Of a stretch of 41,105 nt of DNA, positions 33,565 through 41,105 are shown in pieces. Position numbers and translations under genes: made by a program. Within the stretch, counting starts at the first letter, position 1, and each line of letters starts with the position of its first letter. Under the pieces are notes generated by a model that was not told the DNA's origin, did no database searches, and saw only the letters and a list, made by a program, of their open reading frames with translations. The DNA is from Candidatus Parabeggiatoa sp. nov. 2 (lineage in GTDB: Bacteria > Pseudomonadota > Gammaproteobacteria > Beggiatoales > Beggiatoaceae): assembly GCA_002085445.1 (NCBI GenBank), contig NBMI01000008.1, forward strand, positions 1-41,105. Reading direction: 5' to 3'.

Positions 33565-34091
33565 TTGTTAGTACTCCTTTTTGGTGAGATGTCATTGGTC
33601 ATTGTTAATTGTTAATCGTTAATTGATATGTGAGTTGAAATGGTTAATGAAACAGAATGATGGCCTTTTCTAACGTGAATGTCAATCGTTATTTCAAACT
33701 AATGAGGGCCTTTTCTAGCTATCAATGTTGTTTGTTCAGTTATCGGCGGCCGTGTTGTCGTACCGTGCAACTAAATTGTTGCACTGCCAAGATTTATCGA
33801 TGACTCCTTCGCTGCCAAGATTTATCGATGACTCCTTCGCTGCCAAGATTTATCGATGACTCCTTCAAAATATTGGACTCCTTCGTCGGCCGTGTTGGCG
33901 TGCAGTGCGACTAATGTGTTGCATTGCCACTGCCAAGATAAATCTTGGACTCCTGTCAAGATAAATCTTGGACTCCTGCCAAGAGAAATCTTGGACTCCG
34001 TCGGCCGTGAGTCCTGCCAAGATAAGTCTTGGACTTCGGCGGCCGTGCATTGCCAAGATTTATCGATGACTCCTTCGCTGTCAAGATGTTT

Positions 34092-34388
34092 GAGGGCCAT
34101 AAAATACTTTGGAGGTTTTCAATTTGTGTTATGGCCCTCTGTCGCGCTTTATTTGTTATACTTTTTGTGGGTGTTTTGTTGCTTAAGTTAATGGCAGTGG
34201 GCAAGAGTCCTGCCAAGATAAATCTTGGACTCCGTCGGCCGTGACTAATGTGTTGCATTGCCAAGATGTTTGAGGGCCATAAAGTACTTTGGATGTTTTC
34301 AATTTGTGTTATGGCCCTCTGTCGCGCTTTATTTGTTATACTTTTTGTGGGTGTTTTGTTGCTTAGGTTAATGGCAGTGGGCAAGAGT
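34092..34388. repeat. Two tandem copies of the GAGGGCCATAA element
   Basis: Each ~117-bp copy (34092-34208 and 34272-34388) has GAGGGCCATAA and its complement TTATGGCCCTC 26 bases apart, followed by GTCGCGCTTTATTTGTTATA and CTTTTTGTGGGTGTTTTGTT. Other copies lie at 19141-19238 and, 5'-truncated, 20527-20610. The conserved TTGTTATACT could be a -10-like sequence. A structured RNA or a small non-autonomous element is possible. Confidence 0.7.
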
Positions 34389-34678
34389 CCGGCCAAGATA
34401 AATCTTGGACTCCTGCCAAGATAAATCTTGGACTCCTGCCAAGATAAATCTTGGACTCCTGTAGCGGGTATATTCACAATATCGGGCGTTATAAATCCCT
34501 TCTTATAAATTCCTTCTTATATATAATCCCTGTAGTTATTGCTAAGGATTTCTCGGAGAAACAAGAAATCTTATTTTTTTAAAAACTCAGATTTCTTACA
34601 GTTTGTTTTACTTGAGCTTTTTGATGTAATCCTCAGGTGAGCGCATTTCTATTTTCCCGCTTACAATAACAAAAACAA

Positions 34679-34826
34679 GTGAGCGGCCGTTGTATTAGAG
34701 GTGTCCAAAGCTAAAGCTTTGGACTCCAAAAGCTTTGGACTCCAAAAAAGTTTAGTGTTTAGTGTTGGTTTTGTGAGCGGCCGTTGTATTAGAGGTGTCC
34801 AAAGCTGAAGCTTTGGACTCCAAAAA
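34679..34826. repeat. Direct repeat of ~54 bp with CCAAAGCT.AAGCTTTGG hairpin
   Basis: Two copies (34679-34732 and 34772-34826) begin GTGAGCGGCCGTTGTATTAG and contain the CCAAAGCT(A/G)AAGCTTTGG hairpin with GGACTCC. They lie just beyond the stop of the TpsB gene on the minus strand and may act as its terminator. Confidence 0.7.
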
Positions 34827-34829
34827 AAC

Positions 34830-36614
34830 TTAAAAAAGGATGCTCAGATCAAAATGAACGCCGTCATCTTGTAAATCTTTCTCGTCTGGCTCTTTAACAT
34901 CACGCAGTGCATAGCCCCAATAAAGATTGGCGTGGATTTTTTTGCTGGGCGTCCAGCGCAGTCCTATGCCAACACTGTAAATATCTTTTGGATCCGGTGT
35001 GTCACTGTCGGCATTCCAAGAGCGCCCATAGTCCATGAAGGTGGCGAATTCTATCAAGCCCTCTTCAGGATTGTCGCTCAGGATGGTCGATTGCCAGAGG
35101 GGAATACGCAATTCCAAAGAACTGATAAGGCCGTTGTCGCGGGTAATGACGTTTTCTCGATAACCACGCACGGTTGTGGCACCGCCAATGGATAATTTTT
35201 CTAAGGGCAATAAGTCTTGATCGGCCCATTGAGCGTCGGTGCGAAAGATGATTTGGCTTTTTTTCATCAGTTCGCTCTCGAACCAATCATCCAACCGGCG
35301 GACAATCTGGAATTGTCCAAGCCAAGAGAAAAATTCGCTGTCGGGTGAACCGTCATCGTTGATGGTGGAGTTCAAGGCATCCACCCCAAAGTTAAAACTG
35401 GAGCGGCCGGCAATCACTCGATTAGTGCTACGCTTAACATAATCTTGAGAAAAACGTATCACGGAAAGCTCGCTCTCGCCTTCTCTGACACCGGGCGAAA
35501 AGGAAAAGGGGCGGCCTAATAAAAAAGTTTTACTGGCGCGTTTTTCCAATCTCAGCGTAAAGTCAAGGGATTCGCTAGGTGTTTTAATCCAAGGATGGCT
35601 GAGGGTAATGGCGTAAGTATCCGCCTCGCTTTCGACATCCAATTGACTAAAGGGATATTCAATGACTTCGGAGTCGCTACGCTCGAGCTGAAAAGACAAC
35701 GTGGTGTCGTAGCTGTTGAGAGGGAGACTGTATTTCACACCAAAGTCTGAAAGTCCTTCGGTCAACCCATAGCGAAGATATAAAGTGTCACCCAAACCCC
35801 AGCCTTTTCCGAACATGCCCGTGACATTGCGATGCCAAAATTCGATTTGGGCCCGATAGGCTCCCACACTGGGGGAACGGTAGTTGTTGAAACGGAATTG
35901 GACAGCCCAAGGACTGTCTTCATAGATTTTGAGATTCAAGACACCCTCACCAAGCCCAACCCCTGGCCCCAATTCCGCTTGGAGGCGGTCAATCAAAGGA
36001 TTTAGTTGTAACAGTTGCAGGCGTTCTTGCAACTTCTCGATGTTAAGCGCGGCCCCCTCTTCGCCTTTCACCCGTTTTTCGATGTAAGAGGGGCGTAGGC
36101 GTAGATCCTCTTCGTTGAGGATCTTAACCCGAAAGAGTTTTCCTTCGATGATTGTTATGGTCACAGTGCCATTTTTCACCGGTTGGTCGTGAATAATGGC
36201 CCCAGAGTTGATATACCCGGCCTTAATGTAGCGATTGGTAATTTTGTTTTTGATTTCCTGCAACTGTTCTGCGGAGATTTTGCGGCCTTGGTAAGGTTGC
36301 GTAATCTCAGCCAGTTGTGCGTCAGAAAACACGGTATTGCCCTCAAATTGGAAATGCTCTACTTCGAGGTCACCCACCGAAGAGAGCGACATGTCGTCTT
36401 GATCAATAGCCGGCAACTTGGGCAATGGGGGTAGCACGGGAGTCTGTTTCTTTTCCGCAAACGGGGCCACCGAGGGTCTGTCTAAAGGTGCCGGGTTGCT
36501 GTCAAAGGATTGGGCCAATAAGGGGCGATTTAGCAGTGTCAACAACAAGGTGGCGCTAAGGCCAAACATGATGCGGTGGCATGGTTTATCGAGTCGATAG
36601 TTTTTCAAAATCAT
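34830..36614 (-). CDS. Two-partner secretion outer-membrane transporter TpsB (ShlB/FhaC/HecB family), 594 aa
   Basis: TpsB proteins are Omp85-superfamily 16-strand barrels that export a cognate TpsA. A signal peptide ends near residue 34 (LLTLLNRPLLA). A Pro-rich linker reaches about 75. POTRA 1 spans about 83-160 (VEHFQFEGNTVFSDAQLAEI, ISAEQLQEIKNKITNRYIKA, GYINSGAII) and POTRA 2 about 161-235. The barrel runs to the C-terminal Phe, with the signature VRGYREN near residue 480. ATG 36614 is preferred to GTG 36644 because AGAGGA lies just upstream and the signal peptide starts correctly. The only TpsA in view is at 20691-23291; pairing is inferred. The two being this far apart is unusual for two-partner systems. 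Confidence 0.93.
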   Translation of the reverse strand: MILKNYRLDKPCHRIMFGLSATLLLTLLNRPLLAQSFDSNPAPLDRPSVAPFAEKKQTPVLPPLPKLPAIDQDDMSLSSVGDLEVEHFQFEGNTVFSDAQLAEITQPYQGRKISAEQLQEIKNKITNRYIKAGYINSGAIIHDQPVKNGTVTITIIEGKLFRVKILNEEDLRLRPSYIEKRVKGEEGAALNIEKLQERLQLLQLNPLIDRLQAELGPGVGLGEGVLNLKIYEDSPWAVQFRFNNYRSPSVGAYRAQIEFWHRNVTGMFGKGWGLGDTLYLRYGLTEGLSDFGVKYSLPLNSYDTTLSFQLERSDSEVIEYPFSQLDVESEADTYAITLSHPWIKTPSESLDFTLRLEKRASKTFLLGRPFSFSPGVREGESELSVIRFSQDYVKRSTNRVIAGRSSFNFGVDALNSTINDDGSPDSEFFSWLGQFQIVRRLDDWFESELMKKSQIIFRTDAQWADQDLLPLEKLSIGGATTVRGYRENVITRDNGLISSLELRIPLWQSTILSDNPEEGLIEFATFMDYGRSWNADSDTPDPKDIYSVGIGLRWTPSKKIHANLYWGYALRDVKEPDEKDLQDDGVHFDLSILF

Positions 36615-36649
36615 TTTTCCTCTATTGTGAACAACAGCCCTCACCCTTA

Positions 36650-36672
36650 CCCTTTCCCATGATGGGAAAGGG
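36650..36672. repeat. CCCTTTCCCAT / ATGGGAAAGGG palindrome
   Basis: An 11-bp perfect inverted repeat with a single central base, between the TpsB start and the kinase stop on the minus strand. It may terminate the kinase transcript or affect the TpsB leader. An AT-rich AATTAATAATTAATTG stretch follows. Confidence 0.7.
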
Positions 36673-36715
36673 GAAATTAATAATTAATAATTAATTGTCC
36701 AACGGAGAAGGTAAG

Positions 36716-39700
36716 TTATTTTTGAGTGAGTGCTTCTATGCCTTCCCAATCATCGGGTGTACCTTGCTCAAGATAATACTCGCAACGCTCTAAATAAAAA
36801 CGAGCCGCTTTGTCTTCTGGCAATTCCTTCAAAATATGCTTGAAATTTTTAAGTGCTTGTTTAAATTGCTTTTTATAGTAAGCGTTGATAGCTTGACTAA
36901 ACGTTGATTTTAACGCAATTTTTTTTTCTCTCACCTTATGAGATTCAGGGTTAATAATTTCAAACACATGCACAGGTGCCTTTTTACCTTTCACACGGAC
37001 TTTACCGAGAAAACGAGAGTGGTATTGTTCCGGATTGCTCAACTCCCTCAAAATTTCCTCACTGATAAGGATAGAGGCTCCATACATTTTGGTCAGTCCT
37101 TCCAAACGTGAGGCTAAGTTAACCGCGTCCGAAATCACTGTGCCTTCCATGCGCTTTTCTTCGCCTATGGTACCGAGCATGAGTGTGCCAATATGCAAGC
37201 CAATACCAATCTTGATTGGCAGCAACTGGCGTTTTTCTCTCTCTTGATTGAACGCTTCCAATTGCTGGTGAATTTCTATTGAGGCTTGCAGCGCATCATC
37301 GGCCGTCTCTGGAAATAAAGCCATGATAGCATCGCCTATATATTTGTCGATAAAACCATGATGCTTACGAATCACAGGACTGACACGGCCTAGATAAGCA
37401 TTGATAAAATCAAAATTTTCTTTAGGCGACATCCTTTCTGACAAAGTTGTAAACTCGCGAATATCCGCAAACATTACCGCCATCTGTTTTTGCACATGAT
37501 CGCCAAGTCTAACATCAACAATGTTGTCTTTTTCCAACAATTGCAAGAATTCTAACGGTACAAAGTTGCTGTAGGCAATGTTGACGCGCGACAGTTGAAT
37601 ATGAGTTTTAATACGGGTAATCAGTTCACCTTTGGAAAAGGGTTTGGTCAGATAATCATTGGCACCTGCTTCCATACCTTGCACCAAATCTGACACTTGA
37701 TTTTTGGCCGTCAGCATGATGACCGGCAATTGGTTGGCCGGATAAGTTTGACGGATAATTTTGCACACTTCAAACCCGGACATTTTGGGCATCATAATAT
37801 CAAGCAAAATGATAGCATAAGGGGTGCCACTATTAATAGCATCCAAGGCCTCTTGACCATTGTGGGCGCTGGTAATCGCATAATTTTCTAAGCGTAATTG
37901 ATTTTCCAACACCTGTAGGTTAATCGGATCGTCATCAACAATCAACACATGAAACGATTCACGCCCAGCTGTGACATTTTCAGGGCTTGGAAGAATTTCA
38001 TCATCATCATTTTCTGGATGGATTTCAACCGGTTGAAAATTACTGGCGCGGCTAAGCATAGCCGTGACATCGCCGGAAAGGGCGGCTTGCTGGGTTTTGG
38101 ACAACGGCAAAGTAAAGCTGACGGTGGAGCCACGCCCCACGGTTGATTGCATAAAGATTTCACCGCCATGCAATTCAACCAATTGTTTGGTGATCGATAA
38201 GCCTAAACCGGTTCCGCCATATTCTCTGGCAATGGAGCCTTCTGCTTGCACAAACGGCCTAAACACGGTGTCGAGCTTGTCGGGTGGAATGCCAATGCCG
38301 GTATCGCTGACAGCAATCATAAGATATTTGTCATTGTACACAGTCGAAGAAATTTCCACTGTGCCTGAATCGGTGAATTTAATCGCGTTGCTCACCAAAT
38401 TATGCAGAATTTGCTGCACACGATTCTCATCCGCATCGACGGGATGATCATCTTTTATGTTGTTGAGCAGTTTAAGATTCTTGGAACCAATCAGCACTTG
38501 ACTTAAAGTCACGACCACCTCGGTGAGGACTTTGATGTCTATCGGCTTAATTTGTAAAATAATATTTTGATGCTTGAGTTTAGAAAAATCCAAAATATCA
38601 TTCACCAAATTGTACAAGCGTCGGCCACTGAGTATAATCAAAGAAAGATTTTGATTCGCTTTTGGTGGCAAATCGCCGGCTGCCCCATCGAGCATCGAAT
38701 CGGCAATACCGATAATACCGTGGATAGGAGTCCGCAACTCATGGGAGGTATTCGACAAAAAATCATCTTTCAGCTTGTCGAGTTTGGTTAACTCATTATT
38801 TTGCTGTTCAATCTGGTTGATAGATGCCAACATGCTGTTGACCATTTTGGTGATACTTTGTTTAAGCAGTTTTAACTCATTATTGGTTTCTACCTCAATG
38901 CGGTGTGAAAGCTGGCCTTCGGCAATAATGTTGACACTATTGACGATGCTTTGAATTGGCCTCGTAATCCAAGCTGAAATGATAAAGGTAAAAATGACAC
39001 TTAACACAATGGAAATAATGCTTAACAAAAAATGAAACGAAGCGGTTGTTTGTAAACTGTCATCTACCAGTCTTGTGTTATAGGTCAGTTCAACCACTTT
39101 GCTTGGATCCGAAACGACATTAATGTCATCGTCTTTTAAATTAACAAAAATATAGCGTGTATAGCGTTTTTTTAGTTTACCCGCTATTTCTTCTGTTTTT
39201 TTGGTGTCGTAAACCTTTTTGATAATCTGTTTCGTGGCCGAATCAGGGAGGTAATCAGGCTCCCCTAATGAACGTGCATTCCGACCAAAAATCCTAACGT
39301 TATTTAAGGAGGGATTGATACTTTTAAGGCGGCGATTAATATCCACAATATCTAATCCCCCCATCAAATCAGCAAACTCATCGGAAATTAAGCCTAATTC
39401 CAACACATACTTATGATCAGGCGATGACATGTAGGCAAATTTACGGATGATGCCGGTTCGTGCTTCGGTGGTAATTCCCCCGTTCACAAACTCATCTGTT
39501 TGGCGAGCCTTCATCAGATGCGAGAAAAGCGCCGGCCATTCTTTAAAGTCGAATCTTAAATCTTTTTTATAAGTGGTGTATTCAACAATGCCATTTTGGT
39601 TGATGATATACAAATCCATTTTGCCACCCAAGACGATTTTGAGATCATCGAGGTCCATTTTCGAGGGATCTTTCCCTGCTATTTGATAAGCATCACGAAA

Positions 39701-39988
39701 CGTGATAAACGCATCTTTCATATCCTCATCCAAAAATCTTTCCAGTACCTTATGCCCGGCATCAACCAATTTAATCGCATTGAGAATATTACTCTCGGTT
39801 TGTTGTTGCAGCATCTTGTAGGCGCGTTCCAAGTCACTTTTGGCATTCAGATAATCAGACACCGACATGGCAATTAAGATGGGAATAATCAATAATAGAA
39901 AAGACCCCATCAAAGTGTATTTGAGCGGCACATAAGGCGGTTGCATGTCATCAGGTTTTTGTTGCTGCAAGGGCTTGGTCGAACTCAT
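36716..39988 (-). CDS. Membrane hybrid sensor kinase-receiver-nucleotide cyclase, 1090 aa
   Basis: Membrane helices lie at about 26-44 and 314-339 and enclose a ~270-residue extracytoplasmic sensor (double-Cache/CHASE-type by size). HAMP covers about 340-395. HisKA has His416 (SHELRTP), and the HATPase has DENRVQQILHNLVSNAIKFT and GGTGLGLS. A receiver spans about 680-800 with Asp730 (LLDIMMP). A class III cyclase spans about 835-1010, with metal-binding Asp residues in MFADIREFTTLSERM and KYIGDAIMALF; Lys in DKYIGD and Asp in VISDAVNLASR favour ATP, so adenylate cyclase is likely. A TPR-like tail lies at 1030-1075. This order resembles cyanobacterial CyaC-type proteins. ATG 39988 is chosen over TTG 40027; neither has a strong ribosome binding site. 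Targets are not visible locally. Confidence 0.93.
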   Translation of the reverse strand: MSSTKPLQQQKPDDMQPPYVPLKYTLMGSFLLLIIPILIAMSVSDYLNAKSDLERAYKMLQQQTESNILNAIKLVDAGHKVLERFLDEDMKDAFITFRDAYQIAGKDPSKMDLDDLKIVLGGKMDLYIINQNGIVEYTTYKKDLRFDFKEWPALFSHLMKARQTDEFVNGGITTEARTGIIRKFAYMSSPDHKYVLELGLISDEFADLMGGLDIVDINRRLKSINPSLNNVRIFGRNARSLGEPDYLPDSATKQIIKKVYDTKKTEEIAGKLKKRYTRYIFVNLKDDDINVVSDPSKVVELTYNTRLVDDSLQTTASFHFLLSIISIVLSVIFTFIISAWITRPIQSIVNSVNIIAEGQLSHRIEVETNNELKLLKQSITKMVNSMLASINQIEQQNNELTKLDKLKDDFLSNTSHELRTPIHGIIGIADSMLDGAAGDLPPKANQNLSLIILSGRRLYNLVNDILDFSKLKHQNIILQIKPIDIKVLTEVVVTLSQVLIGSKNLKLLNNIKDDHPVDADENRVQQILHNLVSNAIKFTDSGTVEISSTVYNDKYLMIAVSDTGIGIPPDKLDTVFRPFVQAEGSIAREYGGTGLGLSITKQLVELHGGEIFMQSTVGRGSTVSFTLPLSKTQQAALSGDVTAMLSRASNFQPVEIHPENDDDEILPSPENVTAGRESFHVLIVDDDPINLQVLENQLRLENYAITSAHNGQEALDAINSGTPYAIILLDIMMPKMSGFEVCKIIRQTYPANQLPVIMLTAKNQVSDLVQGMEAGANDYLTKPFSKGELITRIKTHIQLSRVNIAYSNFVPLEFLQLLEKDNIVDVRLGDHVQKQMAVMFADIREFTTLSERMSPKENFDFINAYLGRVSPVIRKHHGFIDKYIGDAIMALFPETADDALQASIEIHQQLEAFNQEREKRQLLPIKIGIGLHIGTLMLGTIGEEKRMEGTVISDAVNLASRLEGLTKMYGASILISEEILRELSNPEQYHSRFLGKVRVKGKKAPVHVFEIINPESHKVREKKIALKSTFSQAINAYYKKQFKQALKNFKHILKELPEDKAARFYLERCEYYLEQGTPDDWEGIEALTQK

Positions 39989-40529
39989 TGGAGATTTGGC
40001 TGAGTAAAGGAAGATAAAATGTAACAAGCATAACGCATAAGGCTACCAGAACACGACATACGCTTAAATAATCGGTCTTGTGCAGTGTGCAGTATATGTT
40101 TAAATATGCCATAAGTTACAATAATCTTCACGGTATTATGGATAAGCGGCTCGATAAGACTCAAAAGCCTCATTTTAAGGTAACGTTGTAACATTTATTG
40201 AATTATCACACAACTGTTCCTCATCACGCACGGATATACTAATGAAAAATGATCGTTAATTTTACAGGAAGGTTCAGTCAAAATTTTCACGAATTTTAAG
40301 TACGTTGCGGATAAAACACTCTCATTCAGTGTCTCGCAAACCGAGCTCCTATCAAATCCCGTGCAAGGCGAGTGACAATATACCAATGAAAAATTAAAAA
40401 TGAAGTAATTCTGTCCTTTCGCTTATTTAAATGGCACATAATTCAATCAGTTACATTTTAATTTTAGATTTATCCGTCTTAAAAATGACAAAAGCGCCGT
40501 TTGTAACGGTGCAAAGTATAAAGTACGGC

Positions 40530-40570
40530 TATCAGTTATCAGCTATCAGTTATCAGTTATCAGTTATCAG
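40530..40570. repeat. TCAGTTA (TAACTGA) heptamer array
   Basis: About six units, the second decayed (ATCAGCT). The same heptamer in degenerate form occurs at 7353-7383, 9109-9131 and 9414-9457. TAACTGA direct repeats are, to my recollection, a described feature of marine Beggiatoaceae genomes. Confidence 0.85.
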
Positions 40571-40706
40571 TCTGAGTAGTGTACCAAAGGGGCTTGCTTG
40601 CTAGTATGGCCTCGATAGTTGCGGTCATCGCTCGCACGAGATAGCGGTGTAACTGATTGGTAGCGTGTGTGGCTTATGTAGATACGATGCTAATTTATGA
40701 TATGCT

Positions 40707-40739
40707 AAAAATCCGATGTCTTAAAGACATCGGATTTTT
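40707..40739. terminator. Strong symmetric hairpin AAAAATCCGATGTCTT
   Basis: A 16-bp stem (AAAAATCCGATGTCTT / AAGACATCGGATTTTT) with a single central base. It is A-rich on one side and T-rich on the other, so it can act as a rho-independent terminator on both strands. No gene ending just upstream can be identified, and it shares the AATCCGAT core of the dispersed palindromes. Confidence 0.6.
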
Positions 40740-41041
40740 CTGTGCCCCTTAAGAGATGGCTCTGTGTGACTCTGTGGTTCTCTGTGAACTTGAAAACGGT
40801 GTTGAAAAATAATGACTTAGTACAACGTCTCGTAAGTACTTAATATTCAATGAGTTAAAAAAACGGCTCGGTGGTAAGCCTCGCTATTGTTTTAACTTGA
40901 AGTGAATGTAGAGAGCAATTAACTGTTGCTTAATTTCTATTTTAATCTATATATATCTAGTCAAATGAATAGAATATCTTGGAAAAATCAATTGCCACTT
41001 GAAAATGGGAGCAAGTGATCCTATAATCATTAACTTGGGTC

Positions 41042-41105
41042 ATGTTGACTCAGATGAGAAAAGTTTTCTCGTACTGGGTATTGATTTTGACGGTTGGTAA
41101 ATTTC
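41042..41105 (+). CDS. Possible start of an exported or membrane protein (cut by window edge)
   Basis: A frame open from 41027 to the right edge contains ATG at 41042 and 41054. The visible residues (MLTQMRKVFSYWVLILTVGK) look like a basic N-terminus followed by a hydrophobic core, as in a signal peptide. There is no strong ribosome binding site. Too little is visible for any functional call. Confidence 0.3.
   Translation, partial: MLTQMRKVFSYWVLILTVGKF

Larger units (their letters stand above)
33565..34829. repeat. 1.26-kb non-coding repeat block upstream of the giant gene
   Basis: Positions 33565-33700 are the giant-gene upstream region, also at 15819-15950. Decayed gene scraps follow (33735-33790, resembling the protein's own TAGDNW..NTLVALYDN coding DNA). 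Then come three 30-bp CCAAGATTTATCGATGACTC units (33786-33865) and CCAAGATAAATCTTGG-type palindromes at 33933, 33956, 33979, 34017, 34213, 34393, 34416 and 34439. Two GGGCCATAA elements lie at 34092-34208 and 34272-34388. AAATC/GATTT hairpins follow at about 34567-34600. No gene is supported; frames here are repeat by-products. Confidence 0.8.
39989..41041. other. 1.05-kb region without a supported gene
   Basis: It must contain the promoter of the kinase gene (not assignable). It carries the TCAGTTA heptamer array (40530-40570) and a strong hairpin (40707-40739). Frames here are short and show no recognisable protein. No tRNA or known riboswitch was recognised. Confidence 0.5.

Noticed and set aside
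33822..34477. Overlapping 63- to 173-residue frames on both strands
   Set aside because: They only translate the CCAAGATAAATCTTGG and GGGCCATAA repeats (QDLSWQESKIYLG-type peptides); no start signals or protein-like composition.
34830..36644. GTG start at 36644 for TpsB
   Set aside because: It adds ten residues read from the palindromic spacer; ATG 36614 has AGAGGA just upstream and gives a normal signal peptide.
40028..40386. Two minus-strand frames (69 and 63 residues) upstream of the kinase
   Set aside because: No ribosome binding site, no recognisable motif, and they lie in the expected kinase upstream region.

Overview
The window looks like a piece of a large, repeat-rich gammaproteobacterial genome of the Beggiatoaceae type (Beggiatoa, Thiomargarita, Thioploca relatives). 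This is an inference from three things. The gene families match: CHAT proteases, CHASE2 proteins without an output domain, two-partner secretion, Uma2 and PD-(D/E)XK proteins, and very large LRR/LamG surface proteins. Intergenic DNA is unusually rich in short palindromes and heptanucleotide arrays. One array (TCAGTTA, the complement of TAACTGA) is the heptamer I recall being described as abundant in marine Beggiatoaceae. No tRNA, rRNA, CRISPR array or intact transposase gene was found.

Layout. Positions 1-879 hold remnants of the 3' end of a phage/plasmid-type primase gene and a tandem repeat. Positions 880-3861 (+) encode an exported TPR-CHAT peptidase. Convergent to it (3995-9003, -) lie an intact CHASE2 protein, a deleted CHASE2 copy and three related small exported proteins with a 'GG-PPYT' beta domain, two of which are fused by a deletion. 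Positions 9004-10055 are duplicated upstream regions and gene remnants. Positions 10056-15818 (-) encode a 1920-residue LRR/LamG/PKD surface protein. Positions 16403-20246 (-) hold two tandem PD-(D/E)XK proteins and an Uma2 protein separated by repeat blocks. Positions 20691-23291 (-) encode a two-partner secretion exoprotein (TpsA). Positions 23677-25249 (+) are an overlapping pair: a receiver-like protein with Glu at the phosphoacceptor position, and a ComEC-like metallo-beta-lactamase-fold protein. Next come a 141-bp MITE-like element and a degenerate DGQHR (DndB-like) protein (25536-26111, -). Positions 26355-33564 (-) are a second giant surface gene with LRR, LamG and NHL domains, broken near its 3' end by an out-of-frame deletion. 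Positions 34830-36614 (-) encode the TpsB outer-membrane transporter, and 36716-39988 (-) a histidine kinase/receiver/nucleotide-cyclase hybrid. The last 1.1 kb has repeats, a strong hairpin and perhaps the start of another gene.

How it may fit together (inference): TpsB exports TpsA. The giant proteins are also exported and carry adhesion-type modules, ending in a shared GHGYCWW motif followed by a run of aromatic residues. The CHAT peptidase, the CHASE2 sensor-like protein and the PPYT proteins all point at the periplasm or cell surface. The region is under strong rearrangement: most gene families have a truncated or fused second copy, and upstream regions recur without their genes.
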